Below are positions 38,601 through 44,955 of a stretch of 64,000 bases of DNA, piece after piece. A model generated the notes under the pieces. It saw nothing but the letters and a program-made list of their open reading frames with translations. It made no database searches and had not been told where the DNA came from. The position numbers and the translations under genes were made by a program. Within the stretch, counting starts at the first letter, position 1; the number at the start of each line of letters is the position of its first letter. Origin of the DNA: Petrosia ficiformis (lineage: Eukaryota; Porifera; Demospongiae; Haplosclerida; Petrosiidae); NCBI GenBank assembly GCA_947044365.1, contig OX345649.1:3364633-3428632 (forward strand). Direction: 5' to 3'.

Positions 38601-41416
38601 GGTAGGCTGTGGCTTCCCAACTGCATGGCAATTAACAGTCACAGTAGCACCATAAGTTTCAGAAATTAATGACGGAAGCTGGGTTACAGTCACAGGTTCT
38701 GTGTAATAGAAAGTTTACATGTATATAAACTAAAGCATAACCATATTAGATTGTTGTGTTCATATAGAGTGATATGGTTGAAATTCCCTGTACACTTATT
38801 AGCCTATGCAGAGGCTATCTCAAATAATTATATATTTATGTTGTTTTGAAATGTAAAAGAGCTAAACTATTAGTGCTACATGAGAAATTACATTATTGTG
38901 GACCAAGGTTTGGTGTGTAAATAGCTATATACACTTTTATTCTTGTTATTAGTATAGGAGTACTTGAGTCATGTTGAGCATTCATCATGAACATACCTGT
39001 TGAAATATCACCAGTTTCAGCACTCAATTGTACGGTACTTGTTGAATCTTTACTTTCAATTGCTATGTACACTGTATCAGCAGTATCAGGATTTGTGAGA
39101 TCATCTGAATCAATATAAGCATCTTCCCATCCATCAGTTTCCAACATAACATCATGAAACGCCTCATTTGGGGTTGAAATAACAGTAGACACATACACGA
39201 TAGCAGTCCCATTTGTGACTTGAAGTTTTACAGTGATTCCATCATCACTAAGAGGGTAGTTAACATACTTTGTTTGATTGTCATGAATTGTGTCTGAAAT
39301 TTCATCATCAAGAGACAGGTCTGGTGAAGCTGAGAGTTAAATAAAACTATTTTGATTTTATATTTGACAAATATAATTCACATACCTACACATGCTTCTT
39401 GACTGATGGTCACTTGGAGATTACTTAGTAGGTTTGAATCAAAGTTGGTTATAAAGGCAGCATAGGATGGTTCAGAAGCTATTGCATTTAATTCATTTGT
39501 ATTTGCTCCTGAAATCCCAATTGCAAACCCAATAATGCCTCCATTGTGCAAAGCATTGGCTGCAGCTACAGTATTTGAATAACTATTTGAATAACCATCT
39601 GTAATCACAATAGCAATTCGAGGTATTCCAGTGCTAACTGGCCGTGCTCCATTCGACTCTGTAAATCCAATTGTGCGAACAGTATTCAATGCTAATGCTG
39701 TGTTAGTACCTCCACCGCTGTAAGGAAGTGAATTGACTGCAGAAAGCACTTCAGACTTGGTGGTGTAAGTGTTTAGATAGAAGTGAAATGTGTAGGAACT
39801 TCCATAAGACATTACTCCTACTCGGACATTGTCAGGACCAATCTCAAAACTGTCTGCAATATTATAAACAAATTGTTTCATCAGTTGGAAATTAGAGGAA
39901 CCAACACTACCAGAAGCATCCATCACAAAGAATAGATCCAGACCACTCACATCACAATCTATTACGAAAAGGAGCATCATAACATCAGCAAACATGTTAC
40001 TTACAAAATACAATCTTAATTACATTCCTTCATCAAGAAGTAAGGGCAACTCCAGGCAGGAGTTAGGTTCAGACACAAATAGTTTTTTTTTTACTATAAC
40101 CAATAATAAATCAAAGCAATTCTCTTAATTAACCCTTAGAGGACTGATACCAAATACTCCAAATGTCTGTAATTGGTGTCAGGGATAAGGGCATGAAAAT
40201 GGCTTAAAAAGTTGATGGTTTTTCGGCCACCCTTTGGCCTAAATATGGAGTATGGGGAATTTTAATTTTTACAGGTTTTTGTATATAATATTATCAGGAG
40301 CTTATGAACGCTGTGAAGCGGCGCAAACTGAGCAGTGTCAAATATGTGTTGTTGAATTACACCTGTGCAAACTGCCTTATATGGAAAACCTCATAAGTGA
40401 TTTAAGTATGCGTGATAAAAAAATAAGACTATCCGTGAGCGTCTGACAAAATGAATCTGAATCGGCCCCACTTCTTTCCAGACAGAAACGATATTAGTAT
40501 AGTCAGCAAAGGATAAGTGCTACCAAACTCTGTAACAAAAGTGTCAAAGTACTGTGTTGAGTCTATAGGGTGTACAAAAGGACTATTAATAGACAACAAC
40601 AAAAGCAATATCTCTAATGAAATAAGCACGTGATGATTTGTTTGTTATTTGGAGCAGGATTTGATACCACCTCGTACTCAAGCTTTCTTTTCAAAATTCT
40701 TCTTGGCTTGTAGAACTTTCGTTTCGTGCTTCCAGTTTGTTTGAAGTGTCCCATCCTGGAAATCTGTGCATTGGTTCTTTTGATCGCAATTTCATCTCTA
40801 CCAAACAACGAATCTGCTCATAGGACTGTGGCTTGACTGTTCAGAGAGTTCATTCTTATAATTGCCCGCCCACTCTGGAATATGAGGTGCCGTTTGTGTC
40901 AAAATTAAAAATCCTAGGAATTTAACAAATTCTTAGGTGGTTTAGCAAATTCTCAGGGAGTTTAACAATTTACCAGGGAATTTAACATATTACCAGGGAA
41001 TTTAACCAAGTGCGCACTCAAACAACATGGATGATATCCCTAACGATCCCAGGGCCTAAACTGGGGGGGCTTCGCCCCCCCAGACCCCCCCAAGTTTGCA
41101 CTGGGGCCCCTGCAGTAATGATAGTGATTTAGTAAATTCCCTGGCAAATTGTTAAATTCCCTGGTAATTTGTTAAATTCCCTGAGAATTTGCTAAACCAC
41201 CTAAGAATTTATTAAATTCCACTATAAAATAGTTTTGACACAAACGGCACTCCATACTGGAACACTTATATATATATATATAACTGGTAGGTAAAGTCCG
41301 GGAGATTTGATAACATGTTATCAAACCTCCCGGTAAAGACTGGGAGGTTTGATAACACATTTAGAAACCTCATTATAAGTAATCTGATTGGTTAACTCAA
41401 TCTAGTCATGGTAGAA

Positions 41417-41453
<37 letters not shown>

Positions 41454-43177
41454 CCTTTGCAACGTTTCTCAGACTGAGTTTCAGCCTGAACAAGTGTATA
41501 TAGAGAAAAAAACATCCCTATATTTGGTTTGTGATGACTATGTATTAAGCATTGCTGATGGCACTAGTGTTTCTACCTTTCTGTGCACTCGAAAGCTGGG
41601 GCCTGAAGAAGTAAGTGTAAGCCTGATTGCAGTCTAATACACACATCTTTGATGAACTGACTGAAGTACTCCTTCAAGGTTCTAAATGACGACTTCCTCG
41701 TGTCTGATACTCAACAACTTATCATACTTACTTGTTAAAGATTCTTGCATAATATTTATACTGTATATACAACAGTTATTAGCAGTTTTACATCCTTTCT
41801 GAAGCTTCCTCACTAATCCTCAGCTGCTCTGTAGCTCAAATGCGCGTTCTTTTACGCGCCACGCCCATTAATTGACCGAGCCCCCCGGGAATGACGCAAC
41901 TTTCTTAACTACGTATACAACGCATAGTCGCGCAAGTGACACAAACATATAATTATATATATATATATATACATTAAACCCCGTGGAAAGCAATTATAGG
42001 GATGGCCCTACGGGCCATAAAAATTATTTGTTTAAAGTTTCTATTGCAAACCAGAGGAAGTTGTACACGTATCACTGCAATGCACATGCATTATTTAATC
42101 AATGTTATATATATAGGGTATATTACATGAGGTTGAATAGTTCAACCTGCTGATTCAGCACATATATAAATATACTCCAGTCTAGTGTACTAGCCCCTTC
42201 TCCTTTTTATGTGAAAACTGCGAGGTTTAGTTGTTTACACACATGTCCTCTGAATGGAGCAATATAAGTGGCAATCATTTGTTCTTACTGTAAGCTACAA
42301 CGAACATATATATATCCGACAAACGCATGTTTTCTTGAGCATTTAGAAGTGTCTGCATGCAAAACCAATTTTATTCTACATGTACAGTGATGGCATTATA
42401 ATTATATAAAATTCACGCCGAGTTCTTCTTGCATACATGTACAGTAAACAGTGCTAGCTATAGCAAGTAAAAAGTGTCTGGAGTTATATTGAAGTATACT
42501 TTAATATAACTCCAGACACTTTTTATGCATGCATGCATGGACAGCTATAACGTCATGATCAATAATTATATATATAATTATAATTATATATGTATATAAT
42601 TATAATTATATATATTATATATATACCAAAAATCTTTACCTTCATTAAGTGCATTTACTGCAGTCACAAAGTATGATTGTGTTCCACCTGAACTGGTGTA
42701 GTAATTAGCCCAATAGCTGCCTTGCCCGCTGACATCAGTTGAAAGAGGGATAGGGTTTGATATTACCTCCAAATAAAGCCTTGCAGCAATAGCTGAATAG
42801 AGTGGTTTTCGTAGATCAGACCATACAGTGGAAGCCCAGTTGATACTGAAACTAGTCGAAATCCCCTGCAGTAGTTGTGAAGAAACAGCTTTTGTTGACG
42901 AATACTTTGCCAAACTGAGTTGCCATATTCCGCCATCATTGTTAGTACCAGTGTAAGTATCGACGTCGGTCCCGTCACCAGTTTCCACGTGTGCGATTCG
43001 ACGAAGAAGGGATTCATCACTTGAGAATAGTGCAGAGAGAGAAATCTTCGCTATACAGGCCTGCACGACAGCTGTTCCGTTTACTTCAGGCACAAGAGTG
43101 AGGTCTACTGTTAAAACTGGACAACAAATGGCGAGTATAAATATAATTATCATCCAAAGTATACTGAATGCTGCCAT
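1549..43177 (-). CDS. Giant receptor: lysozyme-like, vWA, beta domain, 3x[Ig-(FN3)n], TM, short tail
   Basis: One minus-strand gene reconstructed from 91 exons by matching splice sites and phases; summed coding length is 25,152 nt (about 8,383 aa plus stop), a multiple of three. Order: signal peptide and lysozyme-like domain, vWA, beta-rich domain, superunit A (Ig + 19 FN3), B (Ig + 24 FN3), C (Ig + 34 FN3), one membrane span, acidic tail. FN3 exons are almost all 273-294 nt and bounded by phase-1 introns, so joins between superunits keep the frame. No start, TM exon or stop lies between superunits, which favours one gene over three. Known: vWA, Ig and FN3 tandems are typical of adhesion and recognition proteins. 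Inferred: a very long ectodomain binding matrix, self or microbial ligands. An automated pipeline may split it or name it usherin-like or PTPRQ-like; no phosphatase domain is present. A collapsed or expanded assembly of the repeats is possible. Confidence 0.8.
2815..5601 (-). CDS. Membrane-proximal divergent FN3 domains C28-C34
   Basis: Seven single-copy FN3 domains follow the repeated array. Exons: C28 5314-5601, C29 4967-5251, C30 4601-4906, C31 4183-4542, C32 3708-4076, C33 in two exons 3454-3648 and 3305-3406, C34 in three exons 3103-3239, 2940-3038 and 2815-2887. C28-C32 keep one exon per domain with phase-1 ends, but C30-C32 have long insertions (306, 360 and 369 nt). C33 and C34 are split by internal introns, two of them phase 0, the older arrangement expected of unduplicated FN3s. 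C31 has lost much of the consensus but keeps SWKHPE and a Y-rich second half; I call it FN3 mainly by context. C32 is the exon whose broken copy lies at 104-466. Confidence 0.82.
5654..16087 (-). repeat. Superunit C, repeated part: Ig + FN3 domains C1-C27
   Basis: Ig 15782-16087. FN3 exons in transcript order: C1 15415-15687, C2 15071-15364, C3 14719-15006, C4 14361-14651, C5 14016-14303, C6 13667-13957, C7 13321-13608, C8 12967-13257, C9 12583-12870, C10 12231-12518, C11 11890-12174, C12 11541-11828, C13 10496-10786, C14 10154-10441, C15 9815-10102, C16 9456-9746, C17 9115-9393, C18 8768-9058, C19 8418-8705, C20 8077-8364, C21 7740-8024, C22 7397-7681, C23 7037-7327, C24 6687-6974, C25 6346-6633, C26 6004-6288, C27 5654-5938. 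C18-C22 and C23-C27 are two full copies of a five-domain module about 1.73 kb apart. This is the most complete superunit and leads directly into the membrane-proximal part. Confidence 0.86.
10787..11540. repeat. Long intron between C12 and C13 with MITE-like arm
   Basis: A 754-base intron at the same place (between FN3 12 and 13) as the long introns of superunits A and B. Bases about 10,870-10,990 contain one arm of a repeat family with the core 'tgtagggatc' and 'aacaagattgg', also present at 23,670-23,780, 33,770-33,870 and 60,390-60,500. The segment 11,340-11,470 matches 24,160-24,330 (B) and 33,300-33,490 (A), so the intron was duplicated with the superunit. Confidence 0.65.
17220..18408 (+). 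mobile_element. Degenerate Gypsy-type LTR retrotransposon fragment
   Basis: The plus strand, read across frameshifts, shows a reverse-transcriptase block MPFGLTNTPSTFQ followed by RLMELVLSGI at about 17,351-17,420, typical of Gypsy RT. Near 18,050-18,120 there is an integrase C-terminal block (QQWQKFYFDHSFSGTPYKV then GDL). A purine-rich run before 'gcaatgtcacattg' at about 18,395-18,415 looks like a polypurine tract next to a 3' LTR start. Gag, protease and most of RNase H are not recognisable. Many stops and deletions; clearly dead. A C-run (17,641-17,652) interrupts it. Confidence 0.7.
18440..18680 (+). repeat. Dispersed repeat, copy 1 (others at 41.5 kb and 57.0 kb)
   Basis: Contains the block 'attgctgatggcactagtgt', then 'cctttctgtg', 'ggggcctga' and 'gaagtactccttcaag', shared in the same orientation with 41,505-41,720 and 56,975-57,190. 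It follows the putative polypurine tract of the Gypsy fragment, so it may be LTR-derived; that is inference. Confidence 0.65.
18905..19205. mobile_element. Foldback (MITE-like) element, 'tgtaggga' family
   Basis: The left arm (ttcaataaaaatgaaagaag then atgtagggacatcaaaact) is repeated inverted as the right arm ending 'catttttattgaaaatg' near 19,203. The middle holds cca-cctatatatg-tacctac and its inverted partner. A related foldback is at 33,765-34,030, and single arms lie at 10,870, 23,670, 30,560 and 60,390. Confidence 0.6.
19497..28956 (-). repeat. Superunit B of the giant gene: Ig + 24 FN3 exons
   Basis: Ig 28651-28956. FN3 exons in transcript order: B1 28293-28565, B2 27942-28235, B3 27598-27885, B4 27230-27520, B5 26885-27172, B6 26537-26827, B7 26191-26478, B8 25837-26127, B9 25443-25730, B10 25106-25393, B11 24759-25043, B12 24413-24700, B13 23292-23582, B14 22949-23236, B15 22610-22897, B16 22273-22563, B17 21940-22218, B18 21593-21883, B19 21237-21524, B20 20896-21183, B21 20554-20838, B22 20210-20494, B23 19850-20140, B24 19497-19784. 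B1-B19 have exactly the exon lengths of A1-A19 and C1-C19. B18-B22 form one full a-b-c-d-e module, followed by a second partial module (a, b) that ends the superunit. All exons keep phase 1. Confidence 0.85.
23583..24412. repeat. Long intron between B12 and B13
   Basis: An 830-base intron homologous to the C12/C13 intron over most of its length, with a (TA)n run at about 23,628-23,656 and a (TTA)n run at about 24,112-24,140. Contains the 'aacaagattggg' repeat arm. No exon seen. Confidence 0.65.
29670..29860 (+). repeat. Dispersed repeat shared with 62.16-62.33 kb
   Basis: Shares 'gctattctacc', 'attcctaaagttctacaagg', 'cctttaaaaggtaa', then 'gccatgattactgaatgctg' and 'caccacaaa' with 62,180-62,310 in the same order and orientation. 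A third, more distant copy is around 62,640-62,700. Class unknown. Confidence 0.7.
30146..30481. mobile_element. hAT-type MITE with 8-bp target site duplication
   Basis: A 336-bp element with terminal inverted repeats TAGGGATGTGCGATAC (left) and GTATCGCACATCACTA (right, one mismatch to the inverse). It is flanked on both sides by the identical 8-mer atattctt (30,138-30,145 and 30,482-30,489). An 8-bp duplication is the mark of hAT-family transposases. The interior is rich in 'atatcgatat' motifs and has no coding capacity, so it was moved by a transposase encoded elsewhere. Confidence 0.85.
33234..34170. repeat. Long intron between A12 and A13
   Basis: A 937-base intron at the same place as the long introns of B and C. 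Bases 33,300-33,490 match them, but 33,765-34,030 is a complete foldback element absent from the other two, so A has a private insertion. Confidence 0.65.
33765..34030. mobile_element. Foldback MITE in the A12/A13 intron
   Basis: Arms of about 110 bases face each other. The left runs from 'atgtagggacgacat' through 'ggaggttaatgtaggaccca' to 'aaccacttccatacaa'. The right runs from 'ttgtatagaagtggttta' through 'ttttgggtcctacatta' to 'gatgtccctacat'. Same family as 18,905-19,205. No coding capacity. Confidence 0.7.
38997..39329 (-). CDS. Exon 3: unassigned beta-rich domain after vWA
   Basis: This 333-nt exon (phase 1-1, about 111 aa) encodes an acidic, beta-rich segment with DGITVKLQVTNGTAIVYVST, then STPNEAFHD and DTVYIAIESK. 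The pattern of a polar lead-in, alternating hydrophobics and a closing VYIAIE strand resembles a jelly-roll of the pre-peptidase C-terminal type, but I cannot assign it firmly. It has N-glycosylation sequons (NQT, NGT). It occurs once. Its downstream intron matters because pieces of that intron recur before Ig exons B0 and C0 (see findings). Confidence 0.72.
39386..39958 (-). CDS. Exon 2: von Willebrand factor A domain with intact MIDAS
   Basis: A single 573-nt exon, phase 1 at both ends, encodes a complete vWA/integrin-I fold. The metal-ion-dependent adhesion site is intact: DASGS (DxSxS), the Thr in GGTNT, and the Asp in VITDGYSN. The strand-1 core reads LDLFFVMDAS and the domain ends near ITNFDSNL before a final cysteine. 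Such domains bind protein ligands through a bound divalent cation. It follows the lysozyme-like exon and precedes the beta-rich exon, and it occurs once, outside the repeated superunits, so it was not part of the later duplications. Confidence 0.92.
40885..41252. mobile_element. Foldback element with internal G/C hairpin
   Basis: Inverted terminal blocks gtgccgtttgtgtcaaaa (from 40,887) and ttttgacacaaacggcac (to 41,250), followed inward by inverted copies of 'ttcttaggtggtttagcaaa' and 'ccagggaatttaac'. At the centre (41,061-41,083) lies ctgggggggc-ttc-gcccccccag, a perfect 10-bp GC stem in otherwise AT-rich DNA. No ORF. Confidence 0.75.
41298..41333. repeat. 36-bp near-perfect palindrome
   Basis: Left arm ccgggagatttgataaca pairs with tgttatcaaacctcccgg with one mismatch and no loop. 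A further half copy (ctgggaggtttgataaca) follows at 41,339-41,356. Confidence 0.8.
41418..41453. repeat. (TA)n microsatellite
   Basis: A nearly pure run of TA dinucleotides, with a second shorter one at 41,266-41,282. Confidence 0.85.
41500..42030. repeat. Dispersed composite repeat
   Basis: The first part (41,505-41,720) matches 18,455-18,680 and 56,975-57,190. The part 41,820-41,890 ('ttttacgcgccacgcccatt', then 'aattgaccgagcc') matches 57,290-57,355. The inverse of 41,880-42,030, including 'gggatggccctacgggcc', matches 61,940-62,080. No coding capacity seen. Confidence 0.7.
42468..42525. repeat. Perfect 23-bp stem hairpin in intron 1
   Basis: The arm taaaaagtgtctggagttat plus att (42,468-42,490) is exactly inverted at 42,503-42,525 around a 12-base loop that itself contains the palindrome aagtatactt. 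It lies about 115 bases downstream of exon 1. Confidence 0.85.
42640..43177 (-). CDS. Exon 1: signal peptide and lysozyme/transglycosylase-like domain
   Basis: The ATG at 43,175-43,177 has G at -3 and +4 and opens a hydrophobic signal peptide (MAAFSILWMIIIFILAICC), so I prefer it to an upstream in-frame TTG. The remaining roughly 155 residues carry a pattern I recognise from animal secreted proteins in which an SLT/lysozyme-like fold precedes a vWA domain: a candidate catalytic Glu in HVETGDGTD, then DGGIWQLS, then WSDLRKPLYSAIAARLYL, then GQGSYWANYY. The exon ends in phase 1 at a GTAAAG donor and joins the vWA exon as GAT. If active it would cleave bacterial cell wall; it could instead be a catalytically dead binding domain. 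Family assignment rests on motif memory only. Confidence 0.7.
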
Positions 43178-43263
43178 CTCATCATTAATAATTGATAGGA
43201 AAGTTACCAAAGCGAATTGATCATCAGATGCAGAAAAGTGAATGAATTCTCAAAACTACTTGT

Positions 43264-43318
43264 TATTTATATTCACGTAGCGCCTCAGTAACTCATTAAA
43301 ATGCTGCAACCTGATTGG
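43264..43318 (-). promoter_or_regulatory. Core promoter of the giant gene: TATA box and CCAAT box
   Basis: Minus-strand TATAAATA lies at 43,264-43,271 and CCAAT at 43,314-43,318, about 43 bases further upstream, a classical spacing. A start site about 30 bases downstream of the TATA box would fall near 43,235 and give a 5' UTR of about 60 nt before the ATG at 43,177. Two out-of-frame ATGs lie a few bases before the chosen start, and the chosen one has the best Kozak context. Confidence 0.5.
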
Positions 43319-44633
43319 TCAATTAGAGGTTTCTAAATCCCGGCCTCCGCCCTCAGTAATTAAACCGTTTCCAAGGTAGTGCTGTAGAAACCTCTCTCTA
43401 AGAAAACAAAAACTCGTCTGGATTACAAAACCCTGTGTTGACTGCATAATAATTGTATATTATACTGTATGAGGCCATACGGAATCTTTCTCACTTCATG
43501 ATCGATCTAGGAGCGCTCACACTCCTTTGAACATTCACTGCTACATTTTCTACTTTTTTCTTTTTGATCTCCAGACTATAAATTATGCACACTTCTAACT
43601 GCAAGATTGTTTTTCAGTGGATTGGAAAATTGGCTTCATGCATCACAATGCAAAAGTGAGTCTAGTCATTTTAGTGAACTATAATAATTATATGCTGATA
43701 GAAAAATACTCCTTAATTGGCTTCTTTAGTATTTATACTTCTACTTCAATATCTTTAGGAACAAAATTAATACATTTGGAGAAGACATGATGTGTTCCAC
43801 ACTTAGCTGAGTTTAGTGAATTATTTCCATCACTCAGAAACATCTCATGTCTTATATTATATCACTGCGAAAATGAAAGGTAATATGTTAGTTGCAACTC
43901 AGTTTGTCATACAGTGCATGCCGTGGTCATGACATAATTATAATGGTACACTGGAATAAATTAATCATGTTTGTAAGTTTTCAAACCTTTTTGTGGGCAG
44001 GATATATACACACATACTCTAGAATAATTGAATTTAGAGTTTATAGTAGGCCAGATACAACTGCTTTAGTAGTAGAAGAGTTAAATTAAATTATGTGTTG
44101 TAAATTGTTGTTTCCATGCTTGAGTAAGAACAAAAACATCCTGATATAACCCTAACAATGTCAGTACACCTAACATAATTCTTATACCATATGAGACTAT
44201 ATAAATGTAACATAATTTCGTGACTTCTTATATGAAGAAACAACCAGAAAATAATTGCAGACAATACTTGACTATAATAATAATACTCATATACTGAGAT
44301 AATATTATAACTAGATGTTCCTAGAACACATAGCCCGCGCAATACTGCGTAATATTAGCTTAGTCACTGACAGAACAGTAGAACATGTTCAGTTTCTTCA
44401 ACTTTCTTGAATAGACTCTCCATCTTGTTGCAGCATTAGCATGCATAGGCACCATTAACAATCTGCACAACCTTCTAAAATGTATAATAAATTAGGTATT
44501 AAAAAAATTAGTTTTTGCATGTGTACAGCCCTTGTGCTCTATGATTAATATAGAGCTCATGGCATGACATAACCTATACATTATAGTATACATACTATAT
44601 ATATATGCACTTATACTTGAAGATGGGCAGTGC
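43319..44633. other. Upstream region of the giant gene, nothing recognised
   Basis: AT-rich sequence without a supported gene. A short inverted pair (gaggtttcta near 43,327 and tagaaacctc near 43,386) is the only local structure I noticed. Reading frames here are short and lack domains. Confidence 0.5.
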
Positions 44634-44955
44634 CCCAGTACACAATTTTGAACGACATCAAATACAAGTAGAAGTCATGGTGAATTCTATGGTTATTACT
44701 GCACGCAGGTGATAGAATGTATAAACAACTAAAGATTATAGGTTTCACATTCCAAATGGTTGACTTGCTTCTAGAACCTCCTCCGCTGGTCTAGCTGCTA
44801 GCCTCTTGACAGGCTGGGGGTCTATAAACAAGTCAGCTTTACTAGTTCCTTTTGCAAGTGTATAAACAGCAATGTTTATTATTATCACCCATGTGCAGTA
44901 ATGATTATGGAGTAATTACCATTACTTATACTTGTATTTGAAATTGTGTACTGGG
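44634..44955. mobile_element. Foldback element (MITE-like), about 320 bp
   Basis: The left arm begins cccagtacacaattttgaac and runs to 'ggttattactgcac'. It is inverted as 'gtgcagtaatgattatgg' through to 'aaattgtgtactggg' on the right. Arms are about 65 bases and imperfect. No ORF. Confidence 0.7.

Larger units (their letters stand above)
30856..38698 (-). repeat. Superunit A of the giant gene: Ig + 19 FN3 exons
   Basis: Ig 38393-38698 (I-set: Cys in VTVNC, WYKDD, Cys in MYKC). FN3 exons in transcript order: A1 38018-38290, A2 37667-37960, A3 37315-37602, A4 36947-37237, A5 36602-36889, A6 36254-36544, A7 35908-36195, A8 35554-35844, A9 35198-35485, A10 34861-35148, A11 34520-34804, A12 34171-34458, A13 32943-33233, A14 32601-32888, A15 32262-32549, A16 31898-32188, A17 31557-31835, A18 31210-31500, A19 30856-31143. 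All FN3 exons are phase 1-1 with no stop seen in those I translated. Consensus features: a Trp followed by PP, then QNGII and Y, and later L-H-P-Y-Y-T-Y before the last strands; many NxT/S sequons. A18 and A19 are types a and b of a five-domain module; the remaining types c, d, e are missing here. Confidence 0.85.
39959..42639. other. Intron 1 of the giant gene, repeat-rich
   Basis: A 2.7-kb phase-1 intron between the lysozyme-like and vWA exons. It holds a foldback element (40,885-41,252), a palindrome (41,298-41,333), a (TA)n tract (41,418-41,453), a dispersed repeat (41,500-42,030) and a perfect hairpin (42,468-42,525). Bases 40,020-40,880 and 42,035-42,460 contain no feature I recognise. 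Confidence 0.7.

Noticed and set aside
19497..38698. Superunits A, B and C as three separate genes.
   Set aside because: Superunits A and B have no signal peptide, membrane span, stop or poly(A) context of their own, and the junction introns have donor and acceptor sites in matching phase 1. One gene is simpler, though transcripts are needed.
42640..43177. Horizontal transfer or bacterial contamination as the source of the lysozyme-like domain.
   Set aside because: The exon has a eukaryotic splice donor in the right phase and base composition like its neighbours; similar domains occur in other animal vWA proteins.
43178..43210. An extended N-terminus of exon 1 starting at 43,210.
   Set aside because: The codon there is TTG, not ATG. 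The ATG at 43,177 has good context and starts directly at the signal peptide.
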